Shown: piece after piece, positions 44,902-53,813 of the stretch
Layout of the letters: every line of letters starts with the position of its first letter
Position numbering within the stretch: the stretch's first letter is position 1
Assembly: GCA_018335695.1 (NCBI GenBank)
Contig: JAGXRV010000089.1
Location: 39,717 to 103,716, forward strand
Length of the DNA: 64,000 nt
Source: Clostridium sp.
GTDB lineage: Bacteria > Bacillota > Dethiobacteria > Dethiobacterales > Dethiobacteraceae
Direction: 5' to 3'
Made by a program: the position numbers and the translations under genes
Notes under the pieces: generated by a model
Told to the model about the DNA's origin: nothing
Seen by the model: the letters and a program-made list of their open reading frames with translations, nothing else
Database searches by the model: none

Positions 44902-45899
44902 CAGCACCCCGCCTGTTCCAAATTTGTTTTAATAACTCTTAGAAAGTTTTCCCCCAAAATCTGTTTTACCTCTTGAGGAGAAAAACCGCGTCTCAACAAT
45001 CCCGCAGTCAGTTTAGGCAGCCTTGAAACATCATCAAGACCGGAAACTACTGTTGAAATCCCATCATAATCAGATCCTACTCCCAAAATACTAACACCAA
45101 AACGATCAGCAATATAGCAAAAATGATCAAGCAACTGCTCTATGCCGCAAGCTGACGAATCAGCTATAAATGGAGGATAAAAGGTCAGCCCAACTACCCC
45201 ATTATTATCTCGTAATAAGCGAAGTTGTTCATCGCTTAAATTTCTTTTATGGCTGCAGACGCCTGCAGCGTTAGCATGTGAAACAATAATCGGTAAAGAA
45301 GACTCAGTCAGTAAATCGCAAAATCCCCGGGGCGCTAAGTGTGCAGCATCGACAAGTATGCCAAGTCGATTCATTTCACAGACTATCTCTTTGCCTAGGC
45401 GGGTTAGGCCGCCGGGGTTAGGGCCGGCACCCACTCCATCAGCCAACATATTGCGTTCGTTCCATGTAAGGCCTACGCTACGTAAGCCTAAGCGATAAAG
45501 TATGTGGAGAATCTCAACATTTTCCAGCGCCCCAGCCCCCTCAAGGGCAATAATAGCTCCAAGTTTACCTTTTGCCAACGCTGCCTGCAAGTCATGCCCG
45601 CTTCCAATCACCGTCACACTTTCAGTATGTTTTCCCATTTCAAGTAAAAAATGTTCCAATAATGTCAGCGTACGCTTTAGAGCGGAGCAAGATTGATAAT
45701 CTGCTTCTACATAGAGCGCGAAAAACTGTATTTTAACACCGCCTTCCCTTAAGCGCGGTAAATCCAGATGTCCTATTTTATTGCGTTGTCCGAAATTATA
45801 AGCTTGTTCAATCCCAGCAAATAACCTCGCGGTATCACAATGCGCATCTACCACAACTGCTTCCCTATGCAGTTCTTCTGAAGTTAAATGATCAGACAC
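44901..45899 (-). CDS. Membrane dipeptidase (peptidase M19)
   Basis: A 332-residue zinc dipeptidase. VVDAHCDTARLF supplies the first His-x-Asp ligands (as HCD), IALEGAGAL the bridging Glu, IVSHANAAGVC the His, and LGVGSDYDG the substrate Asp. Renal-type dipeptidases cleave dipeptides including D-amino-acid ones. The GTG at 45899 has GGGGGG six bases upstream. No signal peptide, so cytoplasmic despite the name. Confidence 0.88.
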   Translation of the reverse strand: MSDHLTSEELHREAVVVDAHCDTARLFAGIEQAYNFGQRNKIGHLDLPRLREGGVKIQFFALYVEADYQSCSALKRTLTLLEHFLLEMGKHTESVTVIGSGHDLQAALAKGKLGAIIALEGAGALENVEILHILYRLGLRSVGLTWNERNMLADGVGAGPNPGGLTRLGKEIVCEMNRLGILVDAAHLAPRGFCDLLTESSLPIIVSHANAAGVCSHKRNLSDEQLRLLRDNNGVVGLTFYPPFIADSSACGIEQLLDHFCYIADRFGVSILGVGSDYDGISTVVSGLDDVSRLPKLTAGLLRRGFSPQEVKQILGENFLRVIKTNLEQAGC

Positions 45900-45935
45900 A
45901 TCGTGCCCCCCCAACCGGATGTTTCTATTATAAAG

Positions 45936-45961
45936 GAAAAAAACACCTGATTAAAAGGTGT
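45936..45961 (-). terminator. Terminator of ymdB
   Basis: On the minus strand ACACCT, a seven-base loop, AGGTGT and a run of T residues, about 40 bases after the ymdB stop. Confidence 0.8.
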
Positions 45962-46003
45962 ATTTAAGCTTAATCAATAATAGTGTTAATAAAATGAAAG
46001 AAT

Positions 46004-46789
46004 TTAGAACTCATGCAAATCAAATATACGCTCAATATGCAAAGCCTTTCCGCTGTATGAATCAATCTCAACCACCACGGCATTAAACTGGACAGGGCCT
46101 TCTTTAGCAACTTCAAATCGAGCCGGTAATTGTGTGATAAACTTATTCATTACAATTTCCGGCTCAACCCCAAGCACCGATTGATAGGGACCGGTCATAC
46201 CGACGTCTGTAATGTAGGCGGTACCCTGGGTTAAAATTCGCTCATCTGCAGTTTGCACATGGGTGTGAGTACCAATTACTGCCGAAACTTGACCGTCTAG
46301 AAACCACCCCATGGCCATTTTTTCCGATGTGGCTTCTGCGTGAAAATCGAGAATAATCACAGGCGTTTCCTGTTGCAGTAAACTGACTGCATCTCGCAAT
46401 GTCCTAAAAGGACAGTCAAGCGCAGGCATAAAAACACGTCCACTGGCGTTAACAATTGCTACTTTCACGCCGTGGACTGAAAGCAAACGAAATCCGCACC
46501 CCGGAGCACCTGGTGGATAATTGATAGGTCTGATAATCTTTACTTCTTTTTTTATGTAATCTAATGCCTCCCGCTTGTCCCAAACATGGTTTCCCATTGT
46601 AAGCAATTCTACTCCAAAAGAGAAGAGTTCATTAGCCGTTTTCTCATTGAATCCGGTGCCGGCGGCCAAATTCTCACCATTAGCTATAGTTAGATCAATT
46701 TGATAGTTTTGCACTATACGCGGCAACAAATCCCTGACACAATTTCGTCCAGGACTTCCTACAACATCACCAATCATAAGAATTCTCAC
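46004..46789 (-). CDS. ymdB: YmdB-type metallophosphoesterase (2',3'-cyclic nucleotide phosphodiesterase)
   Basis: A 261-residue calcineurin-like enzyme. MIGDVVGSPGRN, NGENLAAGTGFN, MGNHVWDKRE, LDFHAEATSEK and IGTHTHVQTAD are the metal-binding motifs of the YmdB/TIGR00282 family. In Bacillus it hydrolyses cyclic nucleotides and affects biofilm decisions, and it is usually encoded near rny as here, with one unknown gene between. A GTG with GGAGTG upstream is the start. Confidence 0.92.
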   Translation of the reverse strand: MRILMIGDVVGSPGRNCVRDLLPRIVQNYQIDLTIANGENLAAGTGFNEKTANELFSFGVELLTMGNHVWDKREALDYIKKEVKIIRPINYPPGAPGCGFRLLSVHGVKVAIVNASGRVFMPALDCPFRTLRDAVSLLQQETPVIILDFHAEATSEKMAMGWFLDGQVSAVIGTHTHVQTADERILTQGTAYITDVGMTGPYQSVLGVEPEIVMNKFITQLPARFEVAKEGPVQFNAVVVEIDSYSGKALHIERIFDLHEF

Positions 46790-46842
46790 TAAAATTTCAC
46801 TCCATAGTCCGACTTTGCAGCTAATATCTCTGCATTGATAAA

Positions 46843-46870
46843 GCCAAAAAATAGACTGTTTGCACAGTCT
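46843..46870 (-). terminator. Terminator of the unknown gene 46875-47408
   Basis: Minus strand AGACTGT, loop GCAA, ACAGTCT, then ATTTTTT: a clear intrinsic terminator right after the stop. Confidence 0.88.
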
Positions 46871-46874
46871 GGTT

Positions 46875-47408
46875 TTAAACAGTATTCCTTATCATATCAT
46901 AAACAAACACTTTGCCAGCCTCACGAAAGGCAATCAGATTATCCTTTTGCGTTCCGGTATTATGGCTGAGTAAGTAAGCAATGATTTCTTCCTGTCGAAT
47001 CAACTCTTCTTCATGGATAGATTCTCCCTCATCACCCTCACGTACCAGTATAGTCGGGAAATGCCCTGAGATGATGCCGCAAAGCAATTGTATCCATTCC
47101 AACGAAAGAGCGGAAGTCTTGCAGTAAAGTTCTAATAAGTTGACTTTTCCGGATCTTTGCAGCTTATGCTTTACTAGTAAATATTCCCCAGTCAACTCTT
47201 GGTATGCGGCAAAAGAATCCAAAAGAACAAGTTTGAAATTTTTGACATCTTCTTTCTTGACATCACCCGCCAAAATGAATGTAAATTTTGCACTGTCCTG
47301 CGGCATGTCAAAATTTATCGACATAATTTCAGGAAAGCGTACCAATAAAGAAATCAGTAAATTTGTAGTATACGCATCCTGTTTTGATTGTTGCTTTATT
47401 TTTGACAC
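46875..47408 (-). CDS. Protein of unknown function between rny and ymdB
   Basis: A 177-residue protein not recognised. GTG 47408 with AGGGGATG upstream gives MSKIKQQSKQDAYTTNLLIS; the frame is open to 47588, but that part covers a leader hairpin. Visible features: FTFILAGDVKKEDVKNFKLVLLD-type alternating hydrophobic/charged stretch near 47-70, a Glu-rich segment DEGESIHEEELIRQEEIIAY, and no membrane segment or cysteine motif. It has a leader of its own and a strong terminator, so it is a single-gene unit between rny and ymdB. A link to RNA decay is suggested only by position. Confidence 0.65.
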   Translation of the reverse strand: MSKIKQQSKQDAYTTNLLISLLVRFPEIMSINFDMPQDSAKFTFILAGDVKKEDVKNFKLVLLDSFAAYQELTGEYLLVKHKLQRSGKVNLLELYCKTSALSLEWIQLLCGIISGHFPTILVREGDEGESIHEEELIRQEEIIAYLLSHNTGTQKDNLIAFREAGKVFVYDMIRNTV

Positions 47409-47449
47409 TGTAACACATCCCCTAAATAAGTATCTAAAACTAAAAATTA

Positions 47450-47481
47450 GCCTGCTCAGAAAAAGCGAGGCTACAGCAGGC
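47450..47481 (-). terminator. Terminator-like hairpin in the leader of gene 46875-47408
   Basis: Minus strand GCCTGCT and AGCAGGC around an 18-base loop, then TAATTTTTAG, about 40 bases before the start codon. May act as an attenuator. Confidence 0.4.
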
Positions 47482-47573
47482 AACCTTGCTAATCTTACTG
47501 TTAATTCAATGTCGGCAAAAAAAATCCTTCTCTCACCATGAATTAACTTATTGCAATTTTTGCCTGAAATGTC

Positions 47574-47607
47574 AAAAACCCCTCTCACATAACATGAAAT
47601 CAGGGGT
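47574..47607 (-). terminator. Probable terminator downstream of rny
   Basis: Minus strand ACCCCT and AGGGGT close an imperfect hairpin followed by TTTTT. A TTGACA begins right after it (47570-47575) and may start the next transcript. Confidence 0.6.
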
Positions 47608-47644
47608 CTGGTGTCGAACTCGTTTGAGCCGGCGAAATACTATT

Positions 47645-47671
47645 CCCCTCTCCCTCTGGGAGAGGGTTAGG
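47645..47671. repeat. REP-like palindrome (CCCCTCTCCCTC family), copy 2
   Basis: Same palindrome as at 33984 but lacking the GTGAGGG tail, directly followed by copy 3. Confidence 0.75.
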
Positions 47672-47681
47672 ATATACTATT

Positions 47682-47715
47682 CCCCTCTCCCTCTGGGAGA
47701 GGGTTAGGGTGAGGG
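47682..47715. repeat. REP-like palindrome (CCCCTCTCCCTC family), copy 3
   Basis: Full unit including GTTAGGGTGAGGG, 37 bases after copy 2. The 380 bases between rny and the next gene hold repeats, one terminator and one leader hairpin. Confidence 0.78.
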
Positions 47716-47721
47716 CGCACT

Positions 47722-47760
47722 ACCACAGGAACCGACCACAAGAACCGACCACAGGAACCG
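47722..47760. repeat. 13-base tandem repeat, three units
   Basis: ACCACAGGAACCG, ACCACAAGAACCG, ACCACAGGAACCG in a row, followed by TCCCCGTGGT. Lies just after the rny stop. Confidence 0.8.
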
Positions 47761-47788
47761 TCCCCGTGGTTGCGCCCACTGCTTTACT

Positions 47789-49330
47789 CTATTTTGCGTA
47801 GTCTACTGCCCTTGTTTCGCGAATAACGGTCACTTTAATCTGACCGGGGTATTCAAGATTTTCCTCGATTTTTTTCACAATCTCCCGTGCCATAGTCACG
47901 CTTGCCAAATCATCGACACGCTCAGGCTTAACCATAATACGCACCTCACGTCCCGCTTGAATCGCATAAGCTTTATCGACACCTTCAAGTGATTCGGCGA
48001 TTGCTTCCAGTTTTTCAAGTCGCTTAATATAAGTTTCCAATGTCTCGCGACGAGCCCCAGGCCTAGCGGCAGAAACGGCATCACCCGCCTGAATTAAGAC
48101 TGCCTCAAGCGTAAGAAACTCCTCATCTCCGTGATGGGCGGCAATGGCGTTAATTATCTCCCGAGACTCTTTATACTTTTTAGCTAAGTCGCCGCCGATC
48201 GTAACATGCGGGCCTTCCACCTCATGGTCTACGGCTTTGCCGATATCATGGAGCAATCCCGCCCGTTTAGCAAACTGAATATCAAGACCAAGCTCTGCCG
48301 CCATAGCTCCGGCAAGATGTGCCACTTCGATAGAGTGTTTAAGTACATTCTGGCCATAGCTTGTGCGGTAGCGCAAACGGCCAAGCAGTTTAACCAACTC
48401 CGGATGCAGGCCATGTACACCCGCCTCAAAGGTGGCAGACTCGCCTTCCTCCCGAATGCGCACATCCACTTCCTGGCGGGCCTTCTCAACCATTTCCTCG
48501 ATACGCGCAGGGTGGATCCGACCGTCAACCACCAATTTCTCCAGCGCTATCCTGGCAACTTCACGGCGAATAGGATCAAAACCAGACAAGATGACTGCTT
48601 CCGGAGTATCATCAATAATCAGATCGATACCGGTCAGCGTTTCAAGGGCACGAATATTCCGACCTTCACGACCGATAATCCTGCCCTTCATTTCATCGTT
48701 TGGCAAGGAAACGACTGAAACTGTTGTTTCTGAAACATGGTCGGCAGCAAATTTCTGGATTGCGTATGTGATAATGTGACGAGCCCTTTTTTCAGCATCT
48801 TCTTTGGCCTGAGTTTCCAGGTCCTTAATCATCATAGCCATTTCATACTTAACTTCTTCTCTGACACGGGAAAGCAACAGCTCTTTAGCCTCATCAAGCG
48901 TCATATTAGACAGACGCTCCAACTCAGCCGATTGTTCCCTGACTATTTCTTCCGCTCTCTCACGTATAGCGCCAATTTCCAGTTCTTTGTTTTTTAATTC
49001 ATCTTCTTTTCGTTCAATTGAAACTGTCTTTTTATCCAAAGATTCTTCTTTTTGTATCAGCCGCCGTTCCGTCCTTTGAAATTCTGCGCGACGTTCACGG
49101 CTCTCCTGCTCCAGATCCTTGCGAAGTTTATGCACTTCTTCTTTTGCCTCAACAATTTTTTCCCTTTTAACGGCTTGTGCCTGTTTTTCAGCCTCTTCCA
49201 GCAAATTCTTTGCTGCTTCTTCAGCAGAACCTATCTTGTTTTCCGCCAACTTTTTGCGGAAAAGATAACCTGCCCCGGCCGACAAGGCTGCTGATAACAA
49301 AACAATGAGAATAACTGTAATCATATTCAA
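47789..49330 (-). CDS. rny: Ribonuclease Y
   Basis: A 513-residue membrane-anchored endoribonuclease starting mRNA decay. The N-terminal membrane segment ([20 protein letters not shown]) is followed by a long charged coiled coil (about 25-200), a KH domain with [15 protein letters not shown], and an HD domain with [14 protein letters not shown]. The TTG at 49330 has AGGAGG at usable distance; the ATG two codons later is too far from it. It has its own promoter and a leader with a terminator-like hairpin. Confidence 0.94.
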   Translation of the reverse strand: MNMITVILIVLLSAALSAGAGYLFRKKLAENKIGSAEEAAKNLLEEAEKQAQAVKREKIVEAKEEVHKLRKDLEQESRERRAEFQRTERRLIQKEESLDKKTVSIERKEDELKNKELEIGAIRERAEEIVREQSAELERLSNMTLDEAKELLLSRVREEVKYEMAMMIKDLETQAKEDAEKRARHIITYAIQKFAADHVSETTVSVVSLPNDEMKGRIIGREGRNIRALETLTGIDLIIDDTPEAVILSGFDPIRREVARIALEKLVVDGRIHPARIEEMVEKARQEVDVRIREEGESATFEAGVHGLHPELVKLLGRLRYRTSYGQNVLKHSIEVAHLAGAMAAELGLDIQFAKRAGLLHDIGKAVDHEVEGPHVTIGGDLAKKYKESREIINAIAAHHGDEEFLTLEAVLIQAGDAVSAARPGARRETLETYIKRLEKLEAIAESLEGVDKAYAIQAGREVRIMVKPERVDDLASVTMAREIVKKIEENLEYPGQIKVTVIRETRAVDYAK

Positions 49331-49365
49331 GTAATTTTCACCTCCTACACTCATTTTTAGAGCAA

Positions 49366-49395
49366 ACAAAAATAGCTGTGCGGGCACACAGCTAT
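49366..49395 (-). terminator. Terminator-like hairpin in the rny leader
   Basis: Minus strand ATAGCTGTG, loop TGCCCG, CACAGCTAT, then TTTTG, about 40 bases before the rny start. It either ends read-through from recA-recX or attenuates rny. Confidence 0.6.
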
Positions 49396-49526
49396 AAAGA
49401 GGCATATACGAATCTTAACTGGTTCGTACTAAAATATCATTTTTTTACCCAGTAAAAGATATATATGATTAGGCTACAAGCCGTTCACTCTTTATCATAC
49501 CCACACAAATGTTTCTCCTGCCTCAA

Positions 49527-49555
49527 ATTGTATCTTTTTTACTGCCTTATGTCAA
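49527..49555 (-). promoter_or_regulatory. rny promoter
   Basis: TTGACA (49550-49555), 17 bases, TACAAT (49527-49532), just after the recX stop on the minus strand. Confidence 0.7.
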
Positions 49556-49576
49556 GATTAGCGAAAAATTCCTTGC

Positions 49577-50035
49577 TTACGTAAAAATTTCTTGTTTGAC
49601 AGCATAACGCGCAGCGCTGCAAGTAAAGCCGCGGGCTTGTAACTTTCTAAACGCCTTATGCGGACAAGATACGCCGTCTTCTATAAGTAAGCGCACAAAA
49701 TGCAGCGCTTCCTCCTGTTCCCGTTCCGGAGGGTAAAGATTAGAGAGTACCTGGCAAACCAGAGAACGCTCTATGCCGGCAGCACAAAGCTTTGCCTGAA
49801 AATACAGTTGTCCGCGCGGTTTTTCTTCAAGTCGCACGGTAATATAATTTTCACTGTATTTAAGATCATTTAGATAACCTGCATCCGCCAGTTCCGCTAC
49901 TACCTGTTCGATTAGAGACTGAATTACTCCTTTTTTGCGGAGGAATGTGATTACTTGCCAAGAGGTGCGGGGGCGGACTGCCAACTGCTTATAGACCATA
50001 CTCCGCACCTGCTTTATAGTAAATTTACTGCTCAT
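49577..50035 (-). CDS. recX: Regulatory protein RecX
   Basis: A 152-residue helical protein of three-helix repeats that modulates RecA filaments. [38 protein letters not shown] and [16 protein letters not shown] are typical RecX repeat elements. Its ATG overlaps the recA stop (ATGA), so it is induced with recA. Confidence 0.9.
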   Translation of the reverse strand: MSSKFTIKQVRSMVYKQLAVRPRTSWQVITFLRKKGVIQSLIEQVVAELADAGYLNDLKYSENYITVRLEEKPRGQLYFQAKLCAAGIERSLVCQVLSNLYPPEREQEEALHFVRLLIEDGVSCPHKAFRKLQARGFTCSAARYAVKQEIFT

Positions 50036-51054
50036 ACCGTTGACGGCTCCGGGGAAACCTTAGTTATCGGCAAACCATGAGCTTCACGAATTTTGCGGTC
50101 AATTAGGGAGGCAATGTTCTTATTTTCTTTCAGGAAGATGCGAGCATTTTCACGTCCCTGACCCATTCTTTCATCACCAAAGGAAAACCAGGCGCCGCTT
50201 TTTTGAACCAGATCCATCTCGCAGCCTATATCCAACAATGTACCCTCACTGGATATCCCCTCGCCATAAACAATATCAAAGTCGGCCTGCTTAAACGGCG
50301 GGGCGACTTTATTTTTTACTACTTTAACACGCGTCCGGTTGCCAACCGCTTCACTACCTTGCTTAATCGTCTCTACCCGGCGCACATCAATTCGAACAGA
50401 AGCATAAAACTTTAAGGCCCGGCCGCCTGGCGTCACCTCCGGACTGCCAAACATGACTCCTACCTTTTCCCGAATCTGGTTAATAAAAATAGCTGTTGTA
50501 TTAGATTTTGAAATAGCCCCGGAGAGCTTACGCAAAGCCTGTGACATTAGACGCGCCTGTAAGCCTACATGTGAATCTCCCATCTCTCCCTCAAGCTCAG
50601 CCTTAGGGACCAAAGCCGCCACAGAATCAATAACAAGTACATCTATAGCGCCGCTGCGCACCAGTGATTCTGCGATTTCAAGCGCCTGTTCCCCGGTGTC
50701 AGGCTGAGACACCAAAAGCTCATCAATGTTTACACCAAGCTTTTGAGCATAGAGCGGATCCAGCGCATGCTCTGCGTCAACGAATGCGGCAAAACCACCA
50801 GTCTTTTGTGCCTCCGCAATAGCATGAAGCGCCACCGTAGTCTTCCCGGAGGACTCCGGACCATAAATTTCTATAACCCGCCCCCGGGGAAAGCCACCCA
50901 CACCAAGAGCAATGTCCAAAGCAAGCGAACCGCTCGGAATTACAGATAAGTTCATCCGTTCCGTAGAATCACCCAGTCTCATCACAGAGCCTTTGCCGAA
51001 TTGCTTTTCAATCTGCAACAAAGCCATTTCCAAAGCCTTCTTTTTCTCCAGCAA
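50032..51054 (-). CDS. recA: Recombinase RecA
   Basis: A 340-residue strand-exchange ATPase and SOS co-protease. [16 protein letters not shown] is Walker [10 protein letters not shown] and [15 protein letters not shown] follow, [13 protein letters not shown] is loop L2/Walker-B side. The TTG at 51054 has GGAGG eight bases upstream; an in-frame ATG at 51078 overlaps the LexA box region and precedes the ribosome site, so it is rejected. The LexA box at 51072-51085 shows SOS control. Confidence 0.97.
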   Translation of the reverse strand: MLEKKKALEMALLQIEKQFGKGSVMRLGDSTERMNLSVIPSGSLALDIALGVGGFPRGRVIEIYGPESSGKTTVALHAIAEAQKTGGFAAFVDAEHALDPLYAQKLGVNIDELLVSQPDTGEQALEIAESLVRSGAIDVLVIDSVAALVPKAELEGEMGDSHVGLQARLMSQALRKLSGAISKSNTTAIFINQIREKVGVMFGSPEVTPGGRALKFYASVRIDVRRVETIKQGSEAVGNRTRVKVVKNKVAPPFKQADFDIVYGEGISSEGTLLDIGCEMDLVQKSGAWFSFGDERMGQGRENARIFLKENKNIASLIDRKIREAHGLPITKVSPEPSTV

Positions 51055-51071
51055 AACAGACACCTCCCCAC

Positions 51072-51085
51072 CAAACATTTGTTCT
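51072..51085 (-). promoter_or_regulatory. LexA box of recA
   Basis: Minus strand AGAACAAATGTTTG fits GAAC-N4-GTTYG. It lies between the upstream gene and the recA ribosome site. Confidence 0.72.
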
Positions 51086-51150
51086 CTTTGCTAATTTCGC
51101 CCTGAATTTTAAAATTCCTGCAGGTTTCTGAAAAATTTTTACTATCGGAA

Positions 51151-52554
51151 TTACTCGTTCTCTGCCCCGGCAATCCCGAACAAATGCCTTTCCAGAGAAA
51201 AACCGCTTCTCAATTTAAAAACGCGAATAACATCTGCAGCCCGCAAATACATCTCTCCGTCTGTATGCCGTCCAAAATGAAGCAAAACTAATGAATAAGG
51301 TGTTTCCTCTCTTGCTTGCAGACCGCGAATACCGGAGGCGCCGGTTGTACCGGCATTAATCATTACTGATTCTCCCCGTTCCTTAATGGAAAATTGGTGA
51401 GTGTGTCCCGTCAGTACCACCTGTACCCGACCTAAAAAACTCTCCGCTATCCGCGGATGGTGGACAGCCACCACATGCGGCAGGCGATTCGCTTCGTCAA
51501 TAACACGATGCAGTCGGACTGCATACTCATTTAGAACTGCATCGGCTGCCACCAGCATCCCCATATCTTTTGCGGAAGGGTCGGCAATTCCCGCAACACG
51601 CAGCCCAAGTACTTCTATCTGCTCTTCCTCTATAACAATGACATTTTCTATTTCTCGCAGACGAGCAATCACATTGGGAGAGTCATGGTTTCCGGGCACA
51701 AAAATATAGGGAATACCAAAATGTTCCAGAGGTGAAGCTAAACCGGCTTCAATATCGGTGCCAAAATCAGTGATATCGCCCGTATCTATAACCAAATCGA
51801 CTGCAAAAGTGTCAACGACCTGCGCCAGAAAGTCCATTCCGGCGGGATTATTGTGCAAATCTGAAACATGAACAACTTTCAGCTCACCTTCAACTGTGCC
51901 AAGTGGCTCCAACTGCTCAATCTGTTCAAAAAGCACGCTCATATTAACAGCAATTAATTCCAGTTGCTGCCCCAGTGAACGAACGCGGAGAAGACTTTCC
52001 TCAAGCAGGCCAAAGATCCACGGAGCTGCCTTAAGAATTCCTTCAAATTCTGGATTCATAAAAGCCATGGGCTGAAAAGTGGCGTATGAGAGCGCCAGCA
52101 GACAGCCCAAGATAATCATGCCGATTAACCCGGCGAGCAAAATCTTTTTTCTGTTCCGCTCGCCAAAGACAATAGGGCCGGCAGCACCGCCAAGAAATGC
52201 CAAAAATAAAAGGCGCACCAGAAAAACATTGATCTCCCAACGCGCTTTAGCCCTCAAGGCGTCCAGATAAGCCTGGTCTTCCGCCTTATCCAACAACAGA
52301 CGCAGCTGAGCGAGGTCAACATTCAACAGTCTTGCTCTTAACATCAGTGGAGACAAATGTGTCTGTGCGCGTATTATCCCTAAGGGAGGAACTTCCAACT
52401 GAGTATAACCATGGTCAAAAACAAGCAAGGAAAATTCTATCTGGAAGGCTTCCAGCACAGTAGTATAAGTCCCGAACAGACTGACGAAGGTCAACATGCC
52501 GATAACAGCCAGCAAAACTAAAATTACAGTGTCCTTCCGGATTTTCAAAGACAA
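51151..52554 (-). CDS. Membrane-anchored metallophosphoesterase
   Basis: A 467-residue protein. Membrane segments at about 9-28, 109-130 and 138-158; a loop of ~80 residues between the first two. From about 224 on it is a calcineurin-like phosphoesterase: HVSDLHNNPAG, DTGDITDFG, VPGNHDSPN, VAVHHPRI and GHTHQFSI are the five metal-binding blocks, all intact. Substrate unknown. A TTG start right after the cinA stop is assumed. It lies between cinA and recA. Confidence 0.82.
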   Translation of the reverse strand: MSLKIRKDTVILVLLAVIGMLTFVSLFGTYTTVLEAFQIEFSLLVFDHGYTQLEVPPLGIIRAQTHLSPLMLRARLLNVDLAQLRLLLDKAEDQAYLDALRAKARWEINVFLVRLLFLAFLGGAAGPIVFGERNRKKILLAGLIGMIILGCLLALSYATFQPMAFMNPEFEGILKAAPWIFGLLEESLLRVRSLGQQLELIAVNMSVLFEQIEQLEPLGTVEGELKVVHVSDLHNNPAGMDFLAQVVDTFAVDLVIDTGDITDFGTDIEAGLASPLEHFGIPYIFVPGNHDSPNVIARLREIENVIVIEEEQIEVLGLRVAGIADPSAKDMGMLVAADAVLNEYAVRLHRVIDEANRLPHVVAVHHPRIAESFLGRVQVVLTGHTHQFSIKERGESVMINAGTTGASGIRGLQAREETPYSLVLLHFGRHTDGEMYLRAADVIRVFKLRSGFSLERHLFGIAGAENE

Positions 52555-52558
52555 AAGA

Positions 52559-53797
52559 TCACCCGTTTTTTTCCGATAAATACAGGCGCAGCATATTTAA
52601 CGCTGCCATTACAGCCCGTTCTTTTATAGTCTCTCTGTTGCCAAAAAAATTAAACTTACGGCAAAAAGTTCCTTCAGCAGCAGCTAACGCCATAAAAACC
52701 AGACCCACCGGCTTTTCAACAGTTCCGCCGGTCGGGCCGGCCACCCCGGTGATGGCAACCGCTAAATCACACAAGCTCCGTATGCGCAGATTCTCCGCCA
52801 TTGATCCGGCAACCTGTTCTGAAACGGCTCCATATTTTTCGATTAACTCCGGCTGAACCCCCAAAAGCTCCGTTTTTGAACGATTACTGTAAACTACTTG
52901 TCCTTGAAAAAAATAAGCCGAACTGCCTGAAACATTCGTTAACATATGTGCCAACAATCCGCCTGTACAAGATTCTGCCACAGCAATAGTCAACTTTCGC
53001 GTTAAGAGCAGATTAGCTACCTTATCCGCCATCGTTTCCTCGTCGCGGGCAAATACTGCATCGCCCAAGCGCTTCAGCAAATCTGATTCTGTCGCAGCTA
53101 AAAGTTCTTCTGCTTCTTTTCTGTCGGCTGCCTTTGCCGTTAAACGCAGATGCACTTCAGCATGCTTTGCTAGTGGAGCAATAGTAGGGTTTGTCTGATT
53201 AGCAAGTAAATCTGCTATAAGTTCTTCCATAGCAGATTCTCCCATGCCAGTTATTTTTAAGACACGCGAGAGAATTACGCCGCTTTTTTCCGGCAACAGC
53301 GCCAACACTTGCTCTGTAAACATCGGCATCAATTCACGTGGAGGACCAGGCAGCAAAATTATTGTTTTTTCTCCGTGTTCAAGCCAAATTCCCGGGGCAG
53401 TGCCATGATTATTGATTAGCAGTCTGGCCCCTTTAGGGATTAACGCTTGCTTATAGTTATTCTCTGTCATTTTTCGCTCCAGCCTGGCAAAGATAGCCTC
53501 CAATTTTTTTTCCCAGGCCTCATCTTTTTCCAATGTCAAGCCCAATACGTCAGCCACCGTCTCCTTTGTAAGATCATCCAAGGTGGGTCCAAGACCTCCA
53601 GAAAAGATGATCAAGTCCGCGCGACTCAAAGCTATACCAAAAGTTTCAGCCACGCGTCTTGGATTATCACCTACAACAGTATGCCAATAGACATCGATTC
53701 CTTTCTCAGCCAATTTTTCCGAAAGGAAACGCGCGTTGGAATTCATGATTTGACCTAGCAAAAGCTCTGTGCCTACTGCAATGATTTCAGTTTTCAT
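52559..53797 (-). CDS. cinA: CinA-family protein (competence/damage-inducible; NMN deamidase-type domain)
   Basis: A 412-residue two-domain protein. The N-terminal MoCF-like domain starts IIAVGTELLLGQIMNSNARF, with FSGGLGPTLDDLTKE and LLPGPPRELMPMF. The C-terminal domain (from ~255) has VAESCTGGLLAHMLTNVSGSS and ITGVAGPTGG, the PncC nicotinamide-nucleotide deamidase motifs. Gene order cinA-(phosphoesterase)-recA-recX matches the common Firmicute cinA-recA link. Confidence 0.92.
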   Translation of the reverse strand: MKTEIIAVGTELLLGQIMNSNARFLSEKLAEKGIDVYWHTVVGDNPRRVAETFGIALSRADLIIFSGGLGPTLDDLTKETVADVLGLTLEKDEAWEKKLEAIFARLERKMTENNYKQALIPKGARLLINNHGTAPGIWLEHGEKTIILLPGPPRELMPMFTEQVLALLPEKSGVILSRVLKITGMGESAMEELIADLLANQTNPTIAPLAKHAEVHLRLTAKAADRKEAEELLAATESDLLKRLGDAVFARDEETMADKVANLLLTRKLTIAVAESCTGGLLAHMLTNVSGSSAYFFQGQVVYSNRSKTELLGVQPELIEKYGAVSEQVAGSMAENLRIRSLCDLAVAITGVAGPTGGTVEKPVGLVFMALAAAEGTFCRKFNFFGNRETIKERAVMAALNMLRLYLSEKNG

Positions 53798-53813
53798 CTT
53801 TGCGCCTCTTTTC

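Noticed and set aside
47645..47760. Repeat cluster as a CRISPR array
   Set aside because: Units differ in length, spacing is irregular, there are no unique spacers and no cas genes.
48206..48718. 170-codon plus-strand frame
   Set aside because: Fully antisense to rny, no ribosome site, no known motif.
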